DNA of 39,677 bases, taken from the NCBI GenBank assembly GCA_004297825.1, contig SCSX01000011.1, positions 1-39,677 of the forward strand, read 5' to 3'. Positions 1 through 8,124 of this stretch are shown piece after piece. The translations under genes were made by a program, and so were the position numbers. The notes below the pieces were generated by a model. That model was not told the DNA's origin. It did not search any database and worked only from the letters and a program-made list of their open reading frames with translations. The first letter of the stretch is position 1. Each line of letters opens with the position of its first letter. Source of the stretch: Spirochaetota bacterium (GTDB taxonomy: Bacteria; Spirochaetota; UBA4802; UBA5368).

Positions 1-2
1 AT

Positions 3-314
3 GATGACGACAGCCTGGCGGCTTGTTTTGAGTTTTGCCGCGGCAAGGGCGATATTCACGTAGACGATGTGGCTCATATTTATAGAAGTGCGAAGCATTC
101 CGTATCCTCCGGGACAAAACTGAGCGTCCAGGGTGAATACGAACGGGGCATGGAAAATATGAACGGTTTTCCCGGCTATGATCCGGGCGCCCGAAATATA
201 ATTCACACTCCGCGCGCTTCCGGTCCTGGCCCGAAAATAACTGGACAGCCCCCCATCCCTTCGCGTTACAATCAGCCGGCGTTACCGGGGGACGACTTTC
301 AATGCGCATACTAA
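3..314 (+). CDS. C-terminal end of an unknown protein (open at left edge)
   Basis: The reading frame is open from the window edge to a TAA at 312-314, so only about 103 C-terminal residues are visible. No family is recognised. The first third looks like ordinary coding sequence (acidic start, then a mixed helix-like stretch with two cysteines). The last 50 residues are rich in Gly, Pro and Asn and look disordered. A GTG at 69 could be read as a start, but the frame is open further upstream and no convincing ribosome site precedes it, so a truncated gene is preferred. The stop overlaps the start of the next gene by 13 bp, which suggests the two are co-translated. Function cannot be given. Confidence 0.5.
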   Translation, partial: DDDSLAACFEFCRGKGDIHVDDVAHIYRSAKHSVSSGTKLSVQGEYERGMENMNGFPGYDPGARNIIHTPRASGPGPKITGQPPIPSRYNQPALPGDDFQCAY

Positions 315-868
315 TAAGGGGCGGCAGCATCGCCGCGGGAATCGGGGCCGCGCGATCCTACGTCGACATCGTGCGCGAACGGCTTGCCGCGGACGGGCGG
401 GAGGTGCTGAATGTTTCACGCGCGCGTGACACCTCATTCCAGGCCGTCTGGGATTTTGCCCCCGACATAGAGCAGTTTCGCCCGGACATCCTGGTACTTC
501 ATTTCGGGATCGACGACATCTACCGTCCCGTGTACCGATCCGAATTCCGCGAAAATCTCGTCCAGGTCATACGGCTGGCGCGTGTGCGATTCAATCCCAA
601 AATCTATCTCATGGGCTCGCACAGCTTCCCGAACCCGGTCGAGATGGACGCCGCCTGGATTTTTTATTCCACCATGCGCGAAGTGGCACAGGATCTCGCG
701 TGCGTGTTCGTGCCGGTGCACCTTGCCTGGATGAACCACCTGTACGAAACGGGAAGGAAACACGAGGAGCTTGTGCAGAAGGACGAACGCCTCCCCAACG
801 AGGAAGGTCATCGGCTCTACGCCAAGGCGCTGATCAAGGCGTTTGCCAGGAACGGAGTGTGCGGATAA
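302..868 (+). CDS. SGNH/GDSL-hydrolase-like protein with a degenerate active site
   Basis: This 188-residue protein has the layout of a small SGNH esterase domain. An N-terminal beta strand leads to GGSIAAG (residues 7-13, block I, normally GDS), then LHFGIDDIY in the middle (block III, normally GxND), then DERLPNEEGHRLYA near the end (block V, normally DxxHPN). Ser9 is kept, but the catalytic His of block V is replaced by Leu and the block III Asn by Asp. Family members deacylate sugars, lipids or peptidoglycan; this copy may be inactive or may bind rather than cleave. It has no signal peptide and is predicted cytoplasmic. It overlaps the upstream gene by 13 bp and precedes the methyltransferase gene by 3 bp, so the three are likely one transcript. 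Fold assignment is fairly sure, activity is not. Confidence 0.7.
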   Translation: MRILIRGGSIAAGIGAARSYVDIVRERLAADGREVLNVSRARDTSFQAVWDFAPDIEQFRPDILVLHFGIDDIYRPVYRSEFRENLVQVIRLARVRFNPKIYLMGSHSFPNPVEMDAAWIFYSTMREVAQDLACVFVPVHLAWMNHLYETGRKHEELVQKDERLPNEEGHRLYAKALIKAFARNGVCG

Positions 869-871
869 GCC

Positions 872-2038
872 ATGAACGCAATCGTATTGAAAAAGGGCAA
901 AGAAAAGCCCGTTCGCAACAGGCATCCCTGGATTTTTTCCGGGGCAATCTCCCGCCTGGAAGGGAAAATATCGGACGGGGAAATTATTGCGGTCCTCGAC
1001 GCGCAGTCCGCGCTCCTGGGCTACGGCTATTACAATTCAAAATCGCAGATATGCGTCCGCATGCTTTCCTTCGGCTCCAGGGAGATCGATCGCGATTTCC
1101 TCGCGCTCCTCGTGCGAAACGCCGTCGCGCGGCGCCGCACCCTTCCGTTTCATGCGGACACGGACGCGTTGCGCCTCATCAACGCCGAGGGGGATTCGCT
1201 TCCCGGCCTGGTGCTGGACGATTACGCGGGACACATGGTCGTCCAGTTCATGACGCTCGGGATGGACCGCCTTCGGGACGATATCCTCTCGATAATCGGC
1301 GCGCAGTTGCAGCCGTCGAGCATTTATGAAAGAAGCGATCACGCCGGGCGCGGGCTCGAGGGGCTTTCCGAGCGCACCGGGCAGGTATCGGGGACCACAC
1401 CCGACGACATCGTCATCACGGAACGCGGAATGAAATTCCACGTCGACGTGAAGCGGGGACAGAAAACGGGCTTTTTCCTGGACCAGCGCGACAACAGGGC
1501 GCTGGTACGCTCGCTCGCGCGGGGAAGAAGGGTCCTCAACCTGTTTGCCTATACCGGGGGATTCGCGGTGGCCGCGCTCGCGGGCGGCGCCTCTCAGGTC
1601 ATTTCCCTGGACTCGTCCGCCGACGCTCTCCGTATGCTCGCGCGAAATATCGAAGACAACGGCTTTCCGGCACAGGAGGCGATAGCGGCCGATGCGTTCC
1701 TGTTCCTTCGCGAGCGCAGCATCGAAAGCAATTTAATCATTATCGACCCCCCCTCCTTTACTAAATCGCGGAATGCGGTCGACAGCGCGTGCCGCGGCTA
1801 CAAGGAGCTCAACCTCCAGGCGATACGAAAATGCCCCTCCGGCGCGCTCTTGCTGACGTGCTCCTGTTCGCGGTACGTGGGCATGGACCTTTTTCAAAAA
1901 ATCGTGTTCGGGGCGGCGGCGGACGCCGGGCGCAACGCAGTGATGCTTTCGGCGCTTCACCACCCGGCCGATCACCCCGTGAGCCTGTTTCACCCGGAAG
2001 GGCACTACCTGAAATCGCTCCTTATCCATGTCGATTAA
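872..2038 (+). CDS. rlmI: RlmI-type 23S rRNA (cytosine-C5) methyltransferase
   Basis: The 388-residue protein begins with a PUA-type RNA-binding domain (about residues 1-75; KKGKEKPVRNRHPWIFSGAI is a typical PUA start). A small linker domain follows, then a Rossmann SAM-dependent methyltransferase. Motif I is VLNLFAYTGGF from residue 221, motif IV is DPPSF from residue 292, and the catalytic cysteine region is LLLTCSCSRY (Cys330 and Cys332). The length and order match the RlmI/YccW family, which makes m5C1962 in E. coli 23S rRNA; the exact target here is inferred. The ATG start is 3 bp after the SGNH-like gene, whose end provides the ribosome-binding context. No defect is seen. A paralogue with a different target site is possible. 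Confidence 0.85.
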   Translation: MNAIVLKKGKEKPVRNRHPWIFSGAISRLEGKISDGEIIAVLDAQSALLGYGYYNSKSQICVRMLSFGSREIDRDFLALLVRNAVARRRTLPFHADTDALRLINAEGDSLPGLVLDDYAGHMVVQFMTLGMDRLRDDILSIIGAQLQPSSIYERSDHAGRGLEGLSERTGQVSGTTPDDIVITERGMKFHVDVKRGQKTGFFLDQRDNRALVRSLARGRRVLNLFAYTGGFAVAALAGGASQVISLDSSADALRMLARNIEDNGFPAQEAIAADAFLFLRERSIESNLIIIDPPSFTKSRNAVDSACRGYKELNLQAIRKCPSGALLLTCSCSRYVGMDLFQKIVFGAAADAGRNAVMLSALHHPADHPVSLFHPEGHYLKSLLIHVD

Positions 2039-2100
2039 CGACACCGGAATATTTCTTGACCTCATCGCGGATCGATTGTTGATTATTTTCAGGGGACCCA

Positions 2101-2853
2101 ATGCATCTTATTCTCGCTATAGACGACGAAAAAACCACCCTGAGGCTTCTCGACGAGCAGCTTAAAAATCTCGGGTACCAGGTCATAACCGCCCAGAGCG
2201 CGCAGGAGGGTATCGGGCTCGCCAGAACCGGGAATCCCGATCTCATCCTCCTCGACGTCATGATGCCGCGCATGACCGGCTTCGAGGCCCTGCGCGTGCT
2301 GAAAAAGGACGAACAGCTGAAGCCTATTCCCGTCATCATTCTCACCGCGAAATCGAAGCATGACGATGTCGTGACCGCAATGGGCCTGGGCGCCATCGAT
2401 TACATGGTAAAGCCGCATGAAATACACGCGCTCAATCAAAAAATTGAATCGGCGCTGCAGATCGGCAAGATTCACAAGCTGAAAGAGCTCGCGGAACGCA
2501 CGGAGTACATCCAGGTCGCGCGCGGCGGGAAGACGACGATGATCACGTTCCTGAAGGGAATCCGCGATAGGGCCGTGCTCCAGGAGGCGCGGAAAATCTT
2601 TACGCCTTTTTTCGTCAAGCTTGTGAAAAGCGACGATATCGTATTCGATCTTCGCCGGCTTGACGACATGTCGGAAGAAGACGTCAAGGCGATCTCGGTA
2701 ATCCTTACGATCTTCGCGGGGAGCGAGGTACACCTGGTGGCCGGGCGCCACTACGGGTCCCTCGTCGGAGGCGCCGATTTCGGCGACACCATCAGGCTGC
2801 ACATTTCAATGGGCGACCTTGATATCTACCTCGCCCAGAAACAGAAAATGTAG
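2101..2853 (+). CDS. Response regulator: receiver plus STAS-like output domain
   Basis: Residues 1-120 form a full receiver domain: acidic pair Asp8/Asp9, phospho-acceptor Asp52 in LLDVMMP, Thr82 and Lys104 in MVKP. After a short helical linker, residues about 135-250 read as a single STAS/anti-anti-sigma-like domain (beta strand YIQVARGGKTTMITF, later DDIVFDLRRLDDMSEEDVKA, then a strand and helix pattern). No DNA-binding domain is present, so output is probably protein-protein interaction, as in partner-switching regulation. An SD-like AGGGG lies 5 bp before the ATG. The gene ends 3 bp from the end of a convergent hybrid kinase, a natural partner candidate. The STAS call is by pattern only and is the least certain part. 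Confidence 0.8.
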   Translation: MHLILAIDDEKTTLRLLDEQLKNLGYQVITAQSAQEGIGLARTGNPDLILLDVMMPRMTGFEALRVLKKDEQLKPIPVIILTAKSKHDDVVTAMGLGAIDYMVKPHEIHALNQKIESALQIGKIHKLKELAERTEYIQVARGGKTTMITFLKGIRDRAVLQEARKIFTPFFVKLVKSDDIVFDLRRLDDMSEEDVKAISVILTIFAGSEVHLVAGRHYGSLVGGADFGDTIRLHISMGDLDIYLAQKQKM

Positions 2854-2856
2854 CCC

Positions 2857-5800
2857 CTAGTTGACCCGATAGTGCCTCCTTAGACGGGCGAATTCCGTTT
2901 CCACCTGGTTAGCCATTCCCGTGTAATCCGCCGTTTCGCGCGCTGCGCTGGCGCTCTCGATTTCGCCCGCTATCTCGGCAAGCCGGTGCAGCCTGAAGTT
3001 GGCGCTGGCGCCCTTGAGGCGATGGGCGAGAAAACGCATTTCGGCGAATTCGTTTTCCAGGGCGAGCCTTCTAAGAGGCGGTACGTAATCCTCCCAGGAG
3101 CCCAGGAACTCTTCCACAAGCTCCAGGAGCGATTCCTCGTCGATCCCCAGGTCGGCGGCGGTCCTCGCCGTTTCCCCCGTATCGTCCCCGCCCCCCATCC
3201 GATCCGCCGCTCCGGGAAGAGCCGTTTTTAATACATCGAGAATCGAGGCCAGGCTCACCGGTTTCGAAAGATATCCGTCCATCCCCGCAGCGATCAGGGA
3301 TTCCTCGTCGCCCTTCAACGCACGGGCGGTAAGGGCGATTATCCTGGTTCGGGGAAGCGCATTCTCCTTTTCCATATGTCGTATTCGTCTCGTGGCCTCC
3401 ACACCGTCGCATACCGGCATATTGACGTCCATCAGCACCGCATCGTACGTTCCCTTTGTCCAGAGTTCAACTGCTTCCTCCCCGTTTTCAGCCAACGTGA
3501 CGGTACTGCCAAGCTTTTCGAGCATACGGCGCATGAGGAGCTGGTTCGCCGGGGTGTCCTCCGCGAGGAGAATGCGCGCGTTTATTTTCGAGGGGTTCTT
3601 CAGGCCGGTTCCCGCAACTTCATTTTCCGCGGGACCCAGTCGCAGTATGCGCAGGGCCTCCTCGATTTTTGTCGCGGTAACCGGGTAGGGAATGAATACA
3701 TCCGCATCGACCTCCTCGGCTTCCGCGCGCTCGGGCTCCTCCCCCGTCAGCACGAGCGGGAAATCCAACGACCCCAGCTTTCGCCTCGATTCACGGTCCA
3801 AGGCCATGATGGATGCGACTGCCAGATCGCATCGCCCCATCGCTTCAAGCTCATGGAACGAGCTCACCACGGCGGCAGGTATTTCCATTGCGCGCAGGTA
3901 CCGCTCGAAAATCTGTTCGCGCGCCTGGTCTCTCCCGGGCGGCGAATAAATAGCCGCGCGAATTTCAGATGTATCCGGCTTCGAATTTCTTTTTCGAGTT
4001 TCCCCGATGGGAAGTTCAAGCATAAAACTGAAACAACTGCCCTTCCCGACAGCGCTCTCCAGGTCAAGCTTCCCTCCCATCATCTTCACGAGGTTGGAGC
4101 TTATCGCCAGCCCAAGCCCCGTCCCGCCGTATTCGCGCGCGATCGACGAATCCGCCTGTGTAAACGATTCGAAGATCATTTCCTGCTTATCTTGGGGTAT
4201 CCCGATACCGGAGTCCTTTACTGAAAAACGGACCCGGCAGCTGCCTGCCGAGCCCTCGCCGCCCACGATCTCGACGAAGATCGTCCCTCCCGCGGGGGTG
4301 AACTTCACCGAGTTCCCGATCAGATTATTAAGCACCTGTTTGATGCGCAGTTCGTCCCCGATGAGAAACGGCAGCCGGGGGTCGATAAACGCGTGCAGGT
4401 CGACACGCTTCCCCCGCGCACGCGCCGAGAGCAGCTCCACGGAGGATTCGAACGCGATCATCGGGTTGAATTCGTGCGGGGAAATCTCAATTTTACGCTC
4501 TTCGATTTTCGAGAAATCGAGAATGTCATTGATGATATCGAGAAGGGTCTGCGCACTGTGCCGGCTGATGCGAATGTACTCGGTTTGCGACCTGTCGAGC
4601 CTGGAATCCTCAAGGAGGTCTAGAAATCCGATAATACTGGTTATGGGCGTTCTTATCTCGTGGCTGATATTCGCAAGGAATTCGCTTTTTGCGCGATTTG
4701 CCGCGTCCGCTTCGTCCCGCGATCGCCTGAGCGCCTCCTCGGCCTGAACGCGATCCGTAATATCCTTAAACGCCACCACCGCGCCCACCACCGTTCCCTT
4801 TTCGTTGATCGGGGAGACTACGCATTCGGCGGGAAAGATCGTCCCGTCAAGACGCTTGAGCACGAACTGCGCGCTGTTTAGCCCGCCGGACGGATCGCGT
4901 CCATATCCGGGAGCGGGAATCCCGGGGAAAGCCTCATCCGCCGGGGGGAGGAGCTGAAGTATATTTCGGTGATTCTGGCCTATCATTTCCTCCACCTTGA
5001 ACCCCAGCATCCGCGCCGCGGCCGGGTTGGCGAACGTGATCATTCCGTGCGTATTGATTCCATAGATTCCCTCCCCCGCGGACTCGAGGATGAGCTCGTT
5101 CTGCCGGTTGATCTTCACAAGCATGCTCTCGATATGCATCCGCTCGGTCACGTCGCGCATATTGAGCACGATACCGCCCACCGAGCGTTCATGAATCAGG
5201 TTGGTCCCCATGGCCTCGATGAACACCCAGAATTCATCCTTGTGCCTTATTCTGAACCGGAACTCGAACGCCTGATCGCTTGAATCGATCGCCGCTTTTA
5301 ATCGTGCCGATATCCTCGCCTCATCCTCATGGAACACGTAATCGAGAAAATTCCGCCCCTCCAGTTCCGCGGGACGGTAACCCAGCACCTGCATTACCGA
5401 ATCGCTGATGAATCCAATCGTACCGTCCTCCCTGATGATGCCGATAATGTCTGTGGAATTTTTAATCATGGACTGGTAACGTCGCGCATTGCGCGCGACC
5501 TCGTCGATCGCATTTTTCCTTTCAGTGATGTCCCCGACTACCAGGTAAACGTATTCCACCCGTCCCTTGTGGGATACCGGGTACAGATGGTACTCGAACC
5601 AGAATTCACTGTCCAACCCCGCGGTCACGCTGAACATCAGATGCCGGTCTTTCCTGCCGAACAGGATGTCGTTGAATACAGCCGTGAATTCCTCGATATC
5701 CTCCCGCGCAAGATACTCGAGTACGGAATTGCCCTTCCGTATGGATACTCCGTGCACGGAGGACACCCACAGCAATGCGGCTTCATTGGATTCGACGATA

Positions 5801-5871
5801 CGGTAGCGCCGGTCGACAAGGATGATCGGCTGATAATTTTTTTCGAAAAGCGAACGCAGACGGGAGTTCAT
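2857..5871 (-). CDS. PAS-rich hybrid sensor histidine kinase with HPt domain
   Basis: This 1004-residue protein has no clear membrane segment and is probably cytoplasmic. Three PAS domains occupy about residues 1-385 (one contains DIIGIIREDGTIGFISD, another ends in a PAC-like FKDITDR). A HisKA domain follows with NISHEIRTPITSIIG carrying the phospho-histidine, then a HATPase with DSGIGIP and GGTGLGLAIS. A degenerate receiver-like stretch (about 640-745) lacks the phospho-acceptor Asp. Next comes a canonical receiver (ILLAEDTPANQLLMRRML, then VLMDVNMP) and a C-terminal HPt domain (LAHRLKGASANF). The order PAS-HK-pseudoREC-REC-HPt is that of a phosphorelay kinase in the BarA/EvgS style. It sits tail to tail with the receiver-STAS gene at 2101. 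The signal sensed is unknown. Confidence 0.92.
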   Translation of the reverse strand: MNSRLRSLFEKNYQPIILVDRRYRIVESNEAALLWVSSVHGVSIRKGNSVLEYLAREDIEEFTAVFNDILFGRKDRHLMFSVTAGLDSEFWFEYHLYPVSHKGRVEYVYLVVGDITERKNAIDEVARNARRYQSMIKNSTDIIGIIREDGTIGFISDSVMQVLGYRPAELEGRNFLDYVFHEDEARISARLKAAIDSSDQAFEFRFRIRHKDEFWVFIEAMGTNLIHERSVGGIVLNMRDVTERMHIESMLVKINRQNELILESAGEGIYGINTHGMITFANPAAARMLGFKVEEMIGQNHRNILQLLPPADEAFPGIPAPGYGRDPSGGLNSAQFVLKRLDGTIFPAECVVSPINEKGTVVGAVVAFKDITDRVQAEEALRRSRDEADAANRAKSEFLANISHEIRTPITSIIGFLDLLEDSRLDRSQTEYIRISRHSAQTLLDIINDILDFSKIEERKIEISPHEFNPMIAFESSVELLSARARGKRVDLHAFIDPRLPFLIGDELRIKQVLNNLIGNSVKFTPAGGTIFVEIVGGEGSAGSCRVRFSVKDSGIGIPQDKQEMIFESFTQADSSIAREYGGTGLGLAISSNLVKMMGGKLDLESAVGKGSCFSFMLELPIGETRKRNSKPDTSEIRAAIYSPPGRDQAREQIFERYLRAMEIPAAVVSSFHELEAMGRCDLAVASIMALDRESRRKLGSLDFPLVLTGEEPERAEAEEVDADVFIPYPVTATKIEEALRILRLGPAENEVAGTGLKNPSKINARILLAEDTPANQLLMRRMLEKLGSTVTLAENGEEAVELWTKGTYDAVLMDVNMPVCDGVEATRRIRHMEKENALPRTRIIALTARALKGDEESLIAAGMDGYLSKPVSLASILDVLKTALPGAADRMGGGDDTGETARTAADLGIDEESLLELVEEFLGSWEDYVPPLRRLALENEFAEMRFLAHRLKGASANFRLHRLAEIAGEIESASAARETADYTGMANQVETEFARLRRHYRVN

Positions 5872-6076
5872 GTGTTTCGCATCCGGTTCCTGGCTACTCG
5901 TTTATCCACTTTATCTGGATTCAGGCTAATTACAAGATAGGCGCTTTTAAAATATTTTCACACGCCCCGGGAAAAAAACCTGAAATAGTAAAAAATTCAT
6001 GACATAATTTTTATATACTGCTTTCCTGTCCGCGCTTATCGATAGCAGCTACATTCAGGAGGCATAGTCAGAAATC

Positions 6077-6259
6077 ATGAAGATCGAGGAATGCAGGCAA
6101 TGCGAGTTTTACTTCGATGAAAATATCGGCCAGATCATTTGTAGTTTTTTCAGGGTAAAAGACTACAGGATCACATGCGCGAACACGCTTGATGAAAGGA
6201 TAGTACTGGATTGCCCAAGGAAAGACGCCACGAATAGAATCTCAAAAAAAGCCGGCTGA
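6077..6259 (+). CDS. Small cysteine-rich protein, unknown function
   Basis: A 60-residue ORF is preceded by AGGAGG at 6057-6062, with a rather long 14 bp gap to the ATG. Five cysteines are spaced as C6-x2-C9-x12-C22-x11-C34-x11-C46, in a pattern that could bind zinc or an iron-sulfur cluster. There is no signal peptide or membrane segment, so it is predicted cytoplasmic. The C-terminus is basic (ISKKAG). No family is recognised. It stands alone, between a kinase gene transcribed away from it and reverse-strand tRNA genes. The ribosome site and Cys spacing support a real gene, but homology would be needed to settle it. Confidence 0.6.
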   Translation: MKIEECRQCEFYFDENIGQIICSFFRVKDYRITCANTLDERIVLDCPRKDATNRISKKAG

Positions 6260-6367
6260 TCGGACGCCGGATCTCCCCTCGTACAATAAGTCGATCCATC
6301 CTCTTTAATATGGTGCGGCACCCGGGATTGTAGCCCGCGGCCGCGGCTGTATAATTTTCGCCTCCAC

Positions 6368-6399
6368 AAAAAAGAGAGGCTCGCTTTCGCGAGCCTCTC
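6368..6399 (-). terminator. Rho-independent terminator after tRNA-Glu
   Basis: A perfect 11 bp stem (6374-6384 with 6389-6399) closes on a 4-base loop and, read on the minus strand, is followed by six T (6373-6368). It lies 4 bp downstream of the tRNA-Glu 3' end and would end the tRNA transcript. Confidence 0.9.
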
Positions 6400-6403
6400 C
6401 ATG

Positions 6404-6476
<73 letters not shown>

Positions 6477-6492
6477 ATGCGATACGGCAGTC

Positions 6493-6520
6493 ACTATAGA
6501 AACGGTCAATGAATGGTCAA
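6493..6520 (-). promoter_or_regulatory. Promoter of tRNA-Glu
   Basis: On the minus strand, TTGACC (6520-6515), a 16 bp spacer and TATAGT (6498-6493) form a good sigma70-type promoter. Transcription would begin close to 6486, about ten bases before the tRNA 5' end at 6476. The site lies between the two tRNA genes, so tRNA-Glu can be transcribed independently of tRNA-Lys. Confidence 0.6.
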
Positions 6521-6542
6521 TCTTTTTTTTGACCGGCTCGTT

Positions 6543-6615
6543 TGAGTCGCCGGAGAATTGAACTCCGGACCCACTGCTTAAAAGGCAGTTGCTCTACCGA
6601 CTGAGCTAGCGACTC
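6543..6615 (-). tRNA. tRNA-Lys (anticodon UUU)
   Basis: The minus strand gives a 73 nt cloverleaf: acceptor GAGTCGC/GCGACTC, D arm GCTCAGTCGGTAGAGC, anticodon stem ACTGC/GCAGT with loop CTTTTAA (anticodon TTT), T arm CCGGAGTTCAATTCTCCGG and discriminator A73. CCA is not encoded. It lies 66 bp upstream of tRNA-Glu on the same strand. Confidence 0.95.
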
Positions 6616-6633
6616 GCGAGAAACTTAATGAAA

Positions 6634-6662
6634 CAAATAAATAAGCGCATTGAACCTGTCAA
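6634..6662 (-). promoter_or_regulatory. Probable promoter of tRNA-Lys
   Basis: Minus-strand TTGACA (6662-6657) is a perfect -35 box. A 17 bp spacer leads to a weak -10, TATTTG (6639-6634). The predicted start is about a dozen bases before the tRNA 5' end at 6615. The site sits in the short gap after purA. Confidence 0.5.
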
Positions 6663-6693
6663 ATCAAAATTATTTTTGGACGGAATCGACCGG

Positions 6694-7962
6694 CTACAGC
6701 ATCGCGAAGGTATTCTTCCTGTCCGGACCCACGGAAACGATTGAAATGGGAAGATCGAGCGCGTTTGTAATAAACCTGATATATTCTTTCGCGCGCGAGG
6801 GGAGCTCTTCGTAGCTCAGGCATTTTGAAATATCCTCGTCCCAACCGTCCAGCTCTTCGTAGACCGGCAAAATGCGATCCAGGCTCGATGTGGGACAGTA
6901 CTCCAGCCGCCTGCCGTTCATCTCGTAGCCCACGGAAATGCGAATTTTCTTCATGCCGCTCAGCACATCCAGCTTAGTGAGCGCGATGCTCGTGAGGCCG
7001 TTCGTCCGCTTCGCGAAATTCAGCAGCTCGCAATCGAACCACCCGCACCGCCTGGGCCGACCGGTGGTGGAGCCGAATTCCCCACCCTTCTCCCTGAGCA
7101 GGATTCCCATCTCTCCCTTGTCCTCGGTGGGAAACGGACCCTCACCCACCCTGGTCACATAGGCCTTCGTAATGCCGATCACTTCCTTGATCGCGAAAGG
7201 GGGAAGTCCCGTACCGGTGAGGGCGCCGCCTATGGTCGTGTTCGACGAGGTCACGAAAGGAAATGTGCCGTGATCGATATCGAGCGCGTTCCCCTGCGCG
7301 CCCTCGAGAAGGATCTTCCTGTTCTCGCGCAGCGCCTGGTACAGAAAGTTCTGGGTGTTCACGATCATGTCGCCGATGCGCTCCCTGAATGAACGCAACA
7401 GGTCCATCACATCCGCCGCCTTGAATGGCTCCAAACCGTATATTTTTTCAAGATGAACGTTCTTTATCCTGAGAGCCTGGTTCACCCGTTCTACGAGGTA
7501 TGCGTCGTCCAGGATATCGCCCACGCGTATGCCGATACGCAGGGCCTTGTCGGCGTAGCTCGGGCCGATGCCCCGGCGCGTGGTTCCTATCTTGTTGGAG
7601 CTCGATTCTTCCATGGCCGCGTCGAGCGCCTTGTGGTAGGGCAGGATCAGGTGCGCGGCGTCCGATATAAACAGCCTTCCCGAAACGGTTATGCCGTCCC
7701 TGGCGAGCATATCGATCTCCGTAAGGAGCTGTTCGGGATCGAGCACTACCCCGTTGGAAATCACGCAGGTCTTGTCTTTATGAAGTATGCCGGAGGGAAT
7801 CAGATGAAATATGTATTTTTTATCATTGATAACGACGGTATGGCCCGCGTTCGCGCCACCCTGATAGCGTACGATGATGTCGGAGGCGGCCGAGTAATAA
7901 TCGATCATCTTGGCCTTTCCCTCGTCGCCCCACTGCGTTCCCAGAACCGCGATACAACTCAT
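6694..7962 (-). CDS. purA: Adenylosuccinate synthetase
   Basis: The enzyme joins IMP and aspartate with GTP hydrolysis, the first committed step of AMP synthesis. The 422-residue length is normal. The N-terminal GTQWGDEGK loop (residues 8-16) carries catalytic Asp13, and GGANAGHTVV carries catalytic His41. The IMP-binding region (SSNKIGTTRRGIGPSYADK), GAQGNALDIDHGTFPFVTSS, GRPRRCGWFD and LTKLDVLSG are all present. A small oddity is Ala at residue 17, where Gly is usual after GDEGK. The gene stands alone on the minus strand, with the tRNA genes downstream, and no regulatory sequence is obvious. The assignment is secure. Confidence 0.98.
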   Translation of the reverse strand: MSCIAVLGTQWGDEGKAKMIDYYSAASDIIVRYQGGANAGHTVVINDKKYIFHLIPSGILHKDKTCVISNGVVLDPEQLLTEIDMLARDGITVSGRLFISDAAHLILPYHKALDAAMEESSSNKIGTTRRGIGPSYADKALRIGIRVGDILDDAYLVERVNQALRIKNVHLEKIYGLEPFKAADVMDLLRSFRERIGDMIVNTQNFLYQALRENRKILLEGAQGNALDIDHGTFPFVTSSNTTIGGALTGTGLPPFAIKEVIGITKAYVTRVGEGPFPTEDKGEMGILLREKGGEFGSTTGRPRRCGWFDCELLNFAKRTNGLTSIALTKLDVLSGMKKIRISVGYEMNGRRLEYCPTSSLDRILPVYEELDGWDEDISKCLSYEELPSRAKEYIRFITNALDLPISIVSVGPDRKNTFAML

Positions 7963-8072
7963 CCCTTAGCCGCCTTTCTCCGTGGTAATGCGCATTGGTG
8001 CCAGCCTAGAAAAATTTACTAAAATAACAAGCTTTTTTCATCCGGGCGCCGGATCGACCAACGCGCCTGACA

Positions 8073-8102
8073 ACAAAAAATCCACGGTCGCCCGTGGATT
8101 TT
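8073..8102 (-). terminator. Rho-independent terminator after the exported protein gene
   Basis: An 11 bp stem (8077-8087 with 8092-8102, loop TCGC) is followed on the minus strand by a run of T. It lies just downstream of the stop at 8125. Because the stem is flanked by A/T on both sides it could also work weakly on the plus strand, but no plus gene ends here. Confidence 0.8.
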
Positions 8103-8124
8103 GCCGTTCATCGCGCGTCCCTTT

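Noticed and set aside
1-63. Short frame ATGATGACG... ending in TAG at the left edge
   Set aside because: Only 20 codons, no visible ribosome site; the frame from base 3 is a better reading of this stretch.
3376-4224. Plus-strand 282-residue frame inside the hybrid kinase gene
   Set aside because: Antisense to conserved kinase and receiver domains, with no recognisable domain of its own.
5898-5910. Sequence resembling a DnaA box (TTTATCCACT)
   Set aside because: A single copy, not perfect, with no cluster and no dnaA gene; not an origin on this evidence.
6328-6355. Plus-strand TTGTAG-16 bp-TATAAT promoter-like sequence
   Set aside because: No forward gene follows; it would run into the back of the tRNA genes. 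Probably chance, though an antisense transcript is not excluded.
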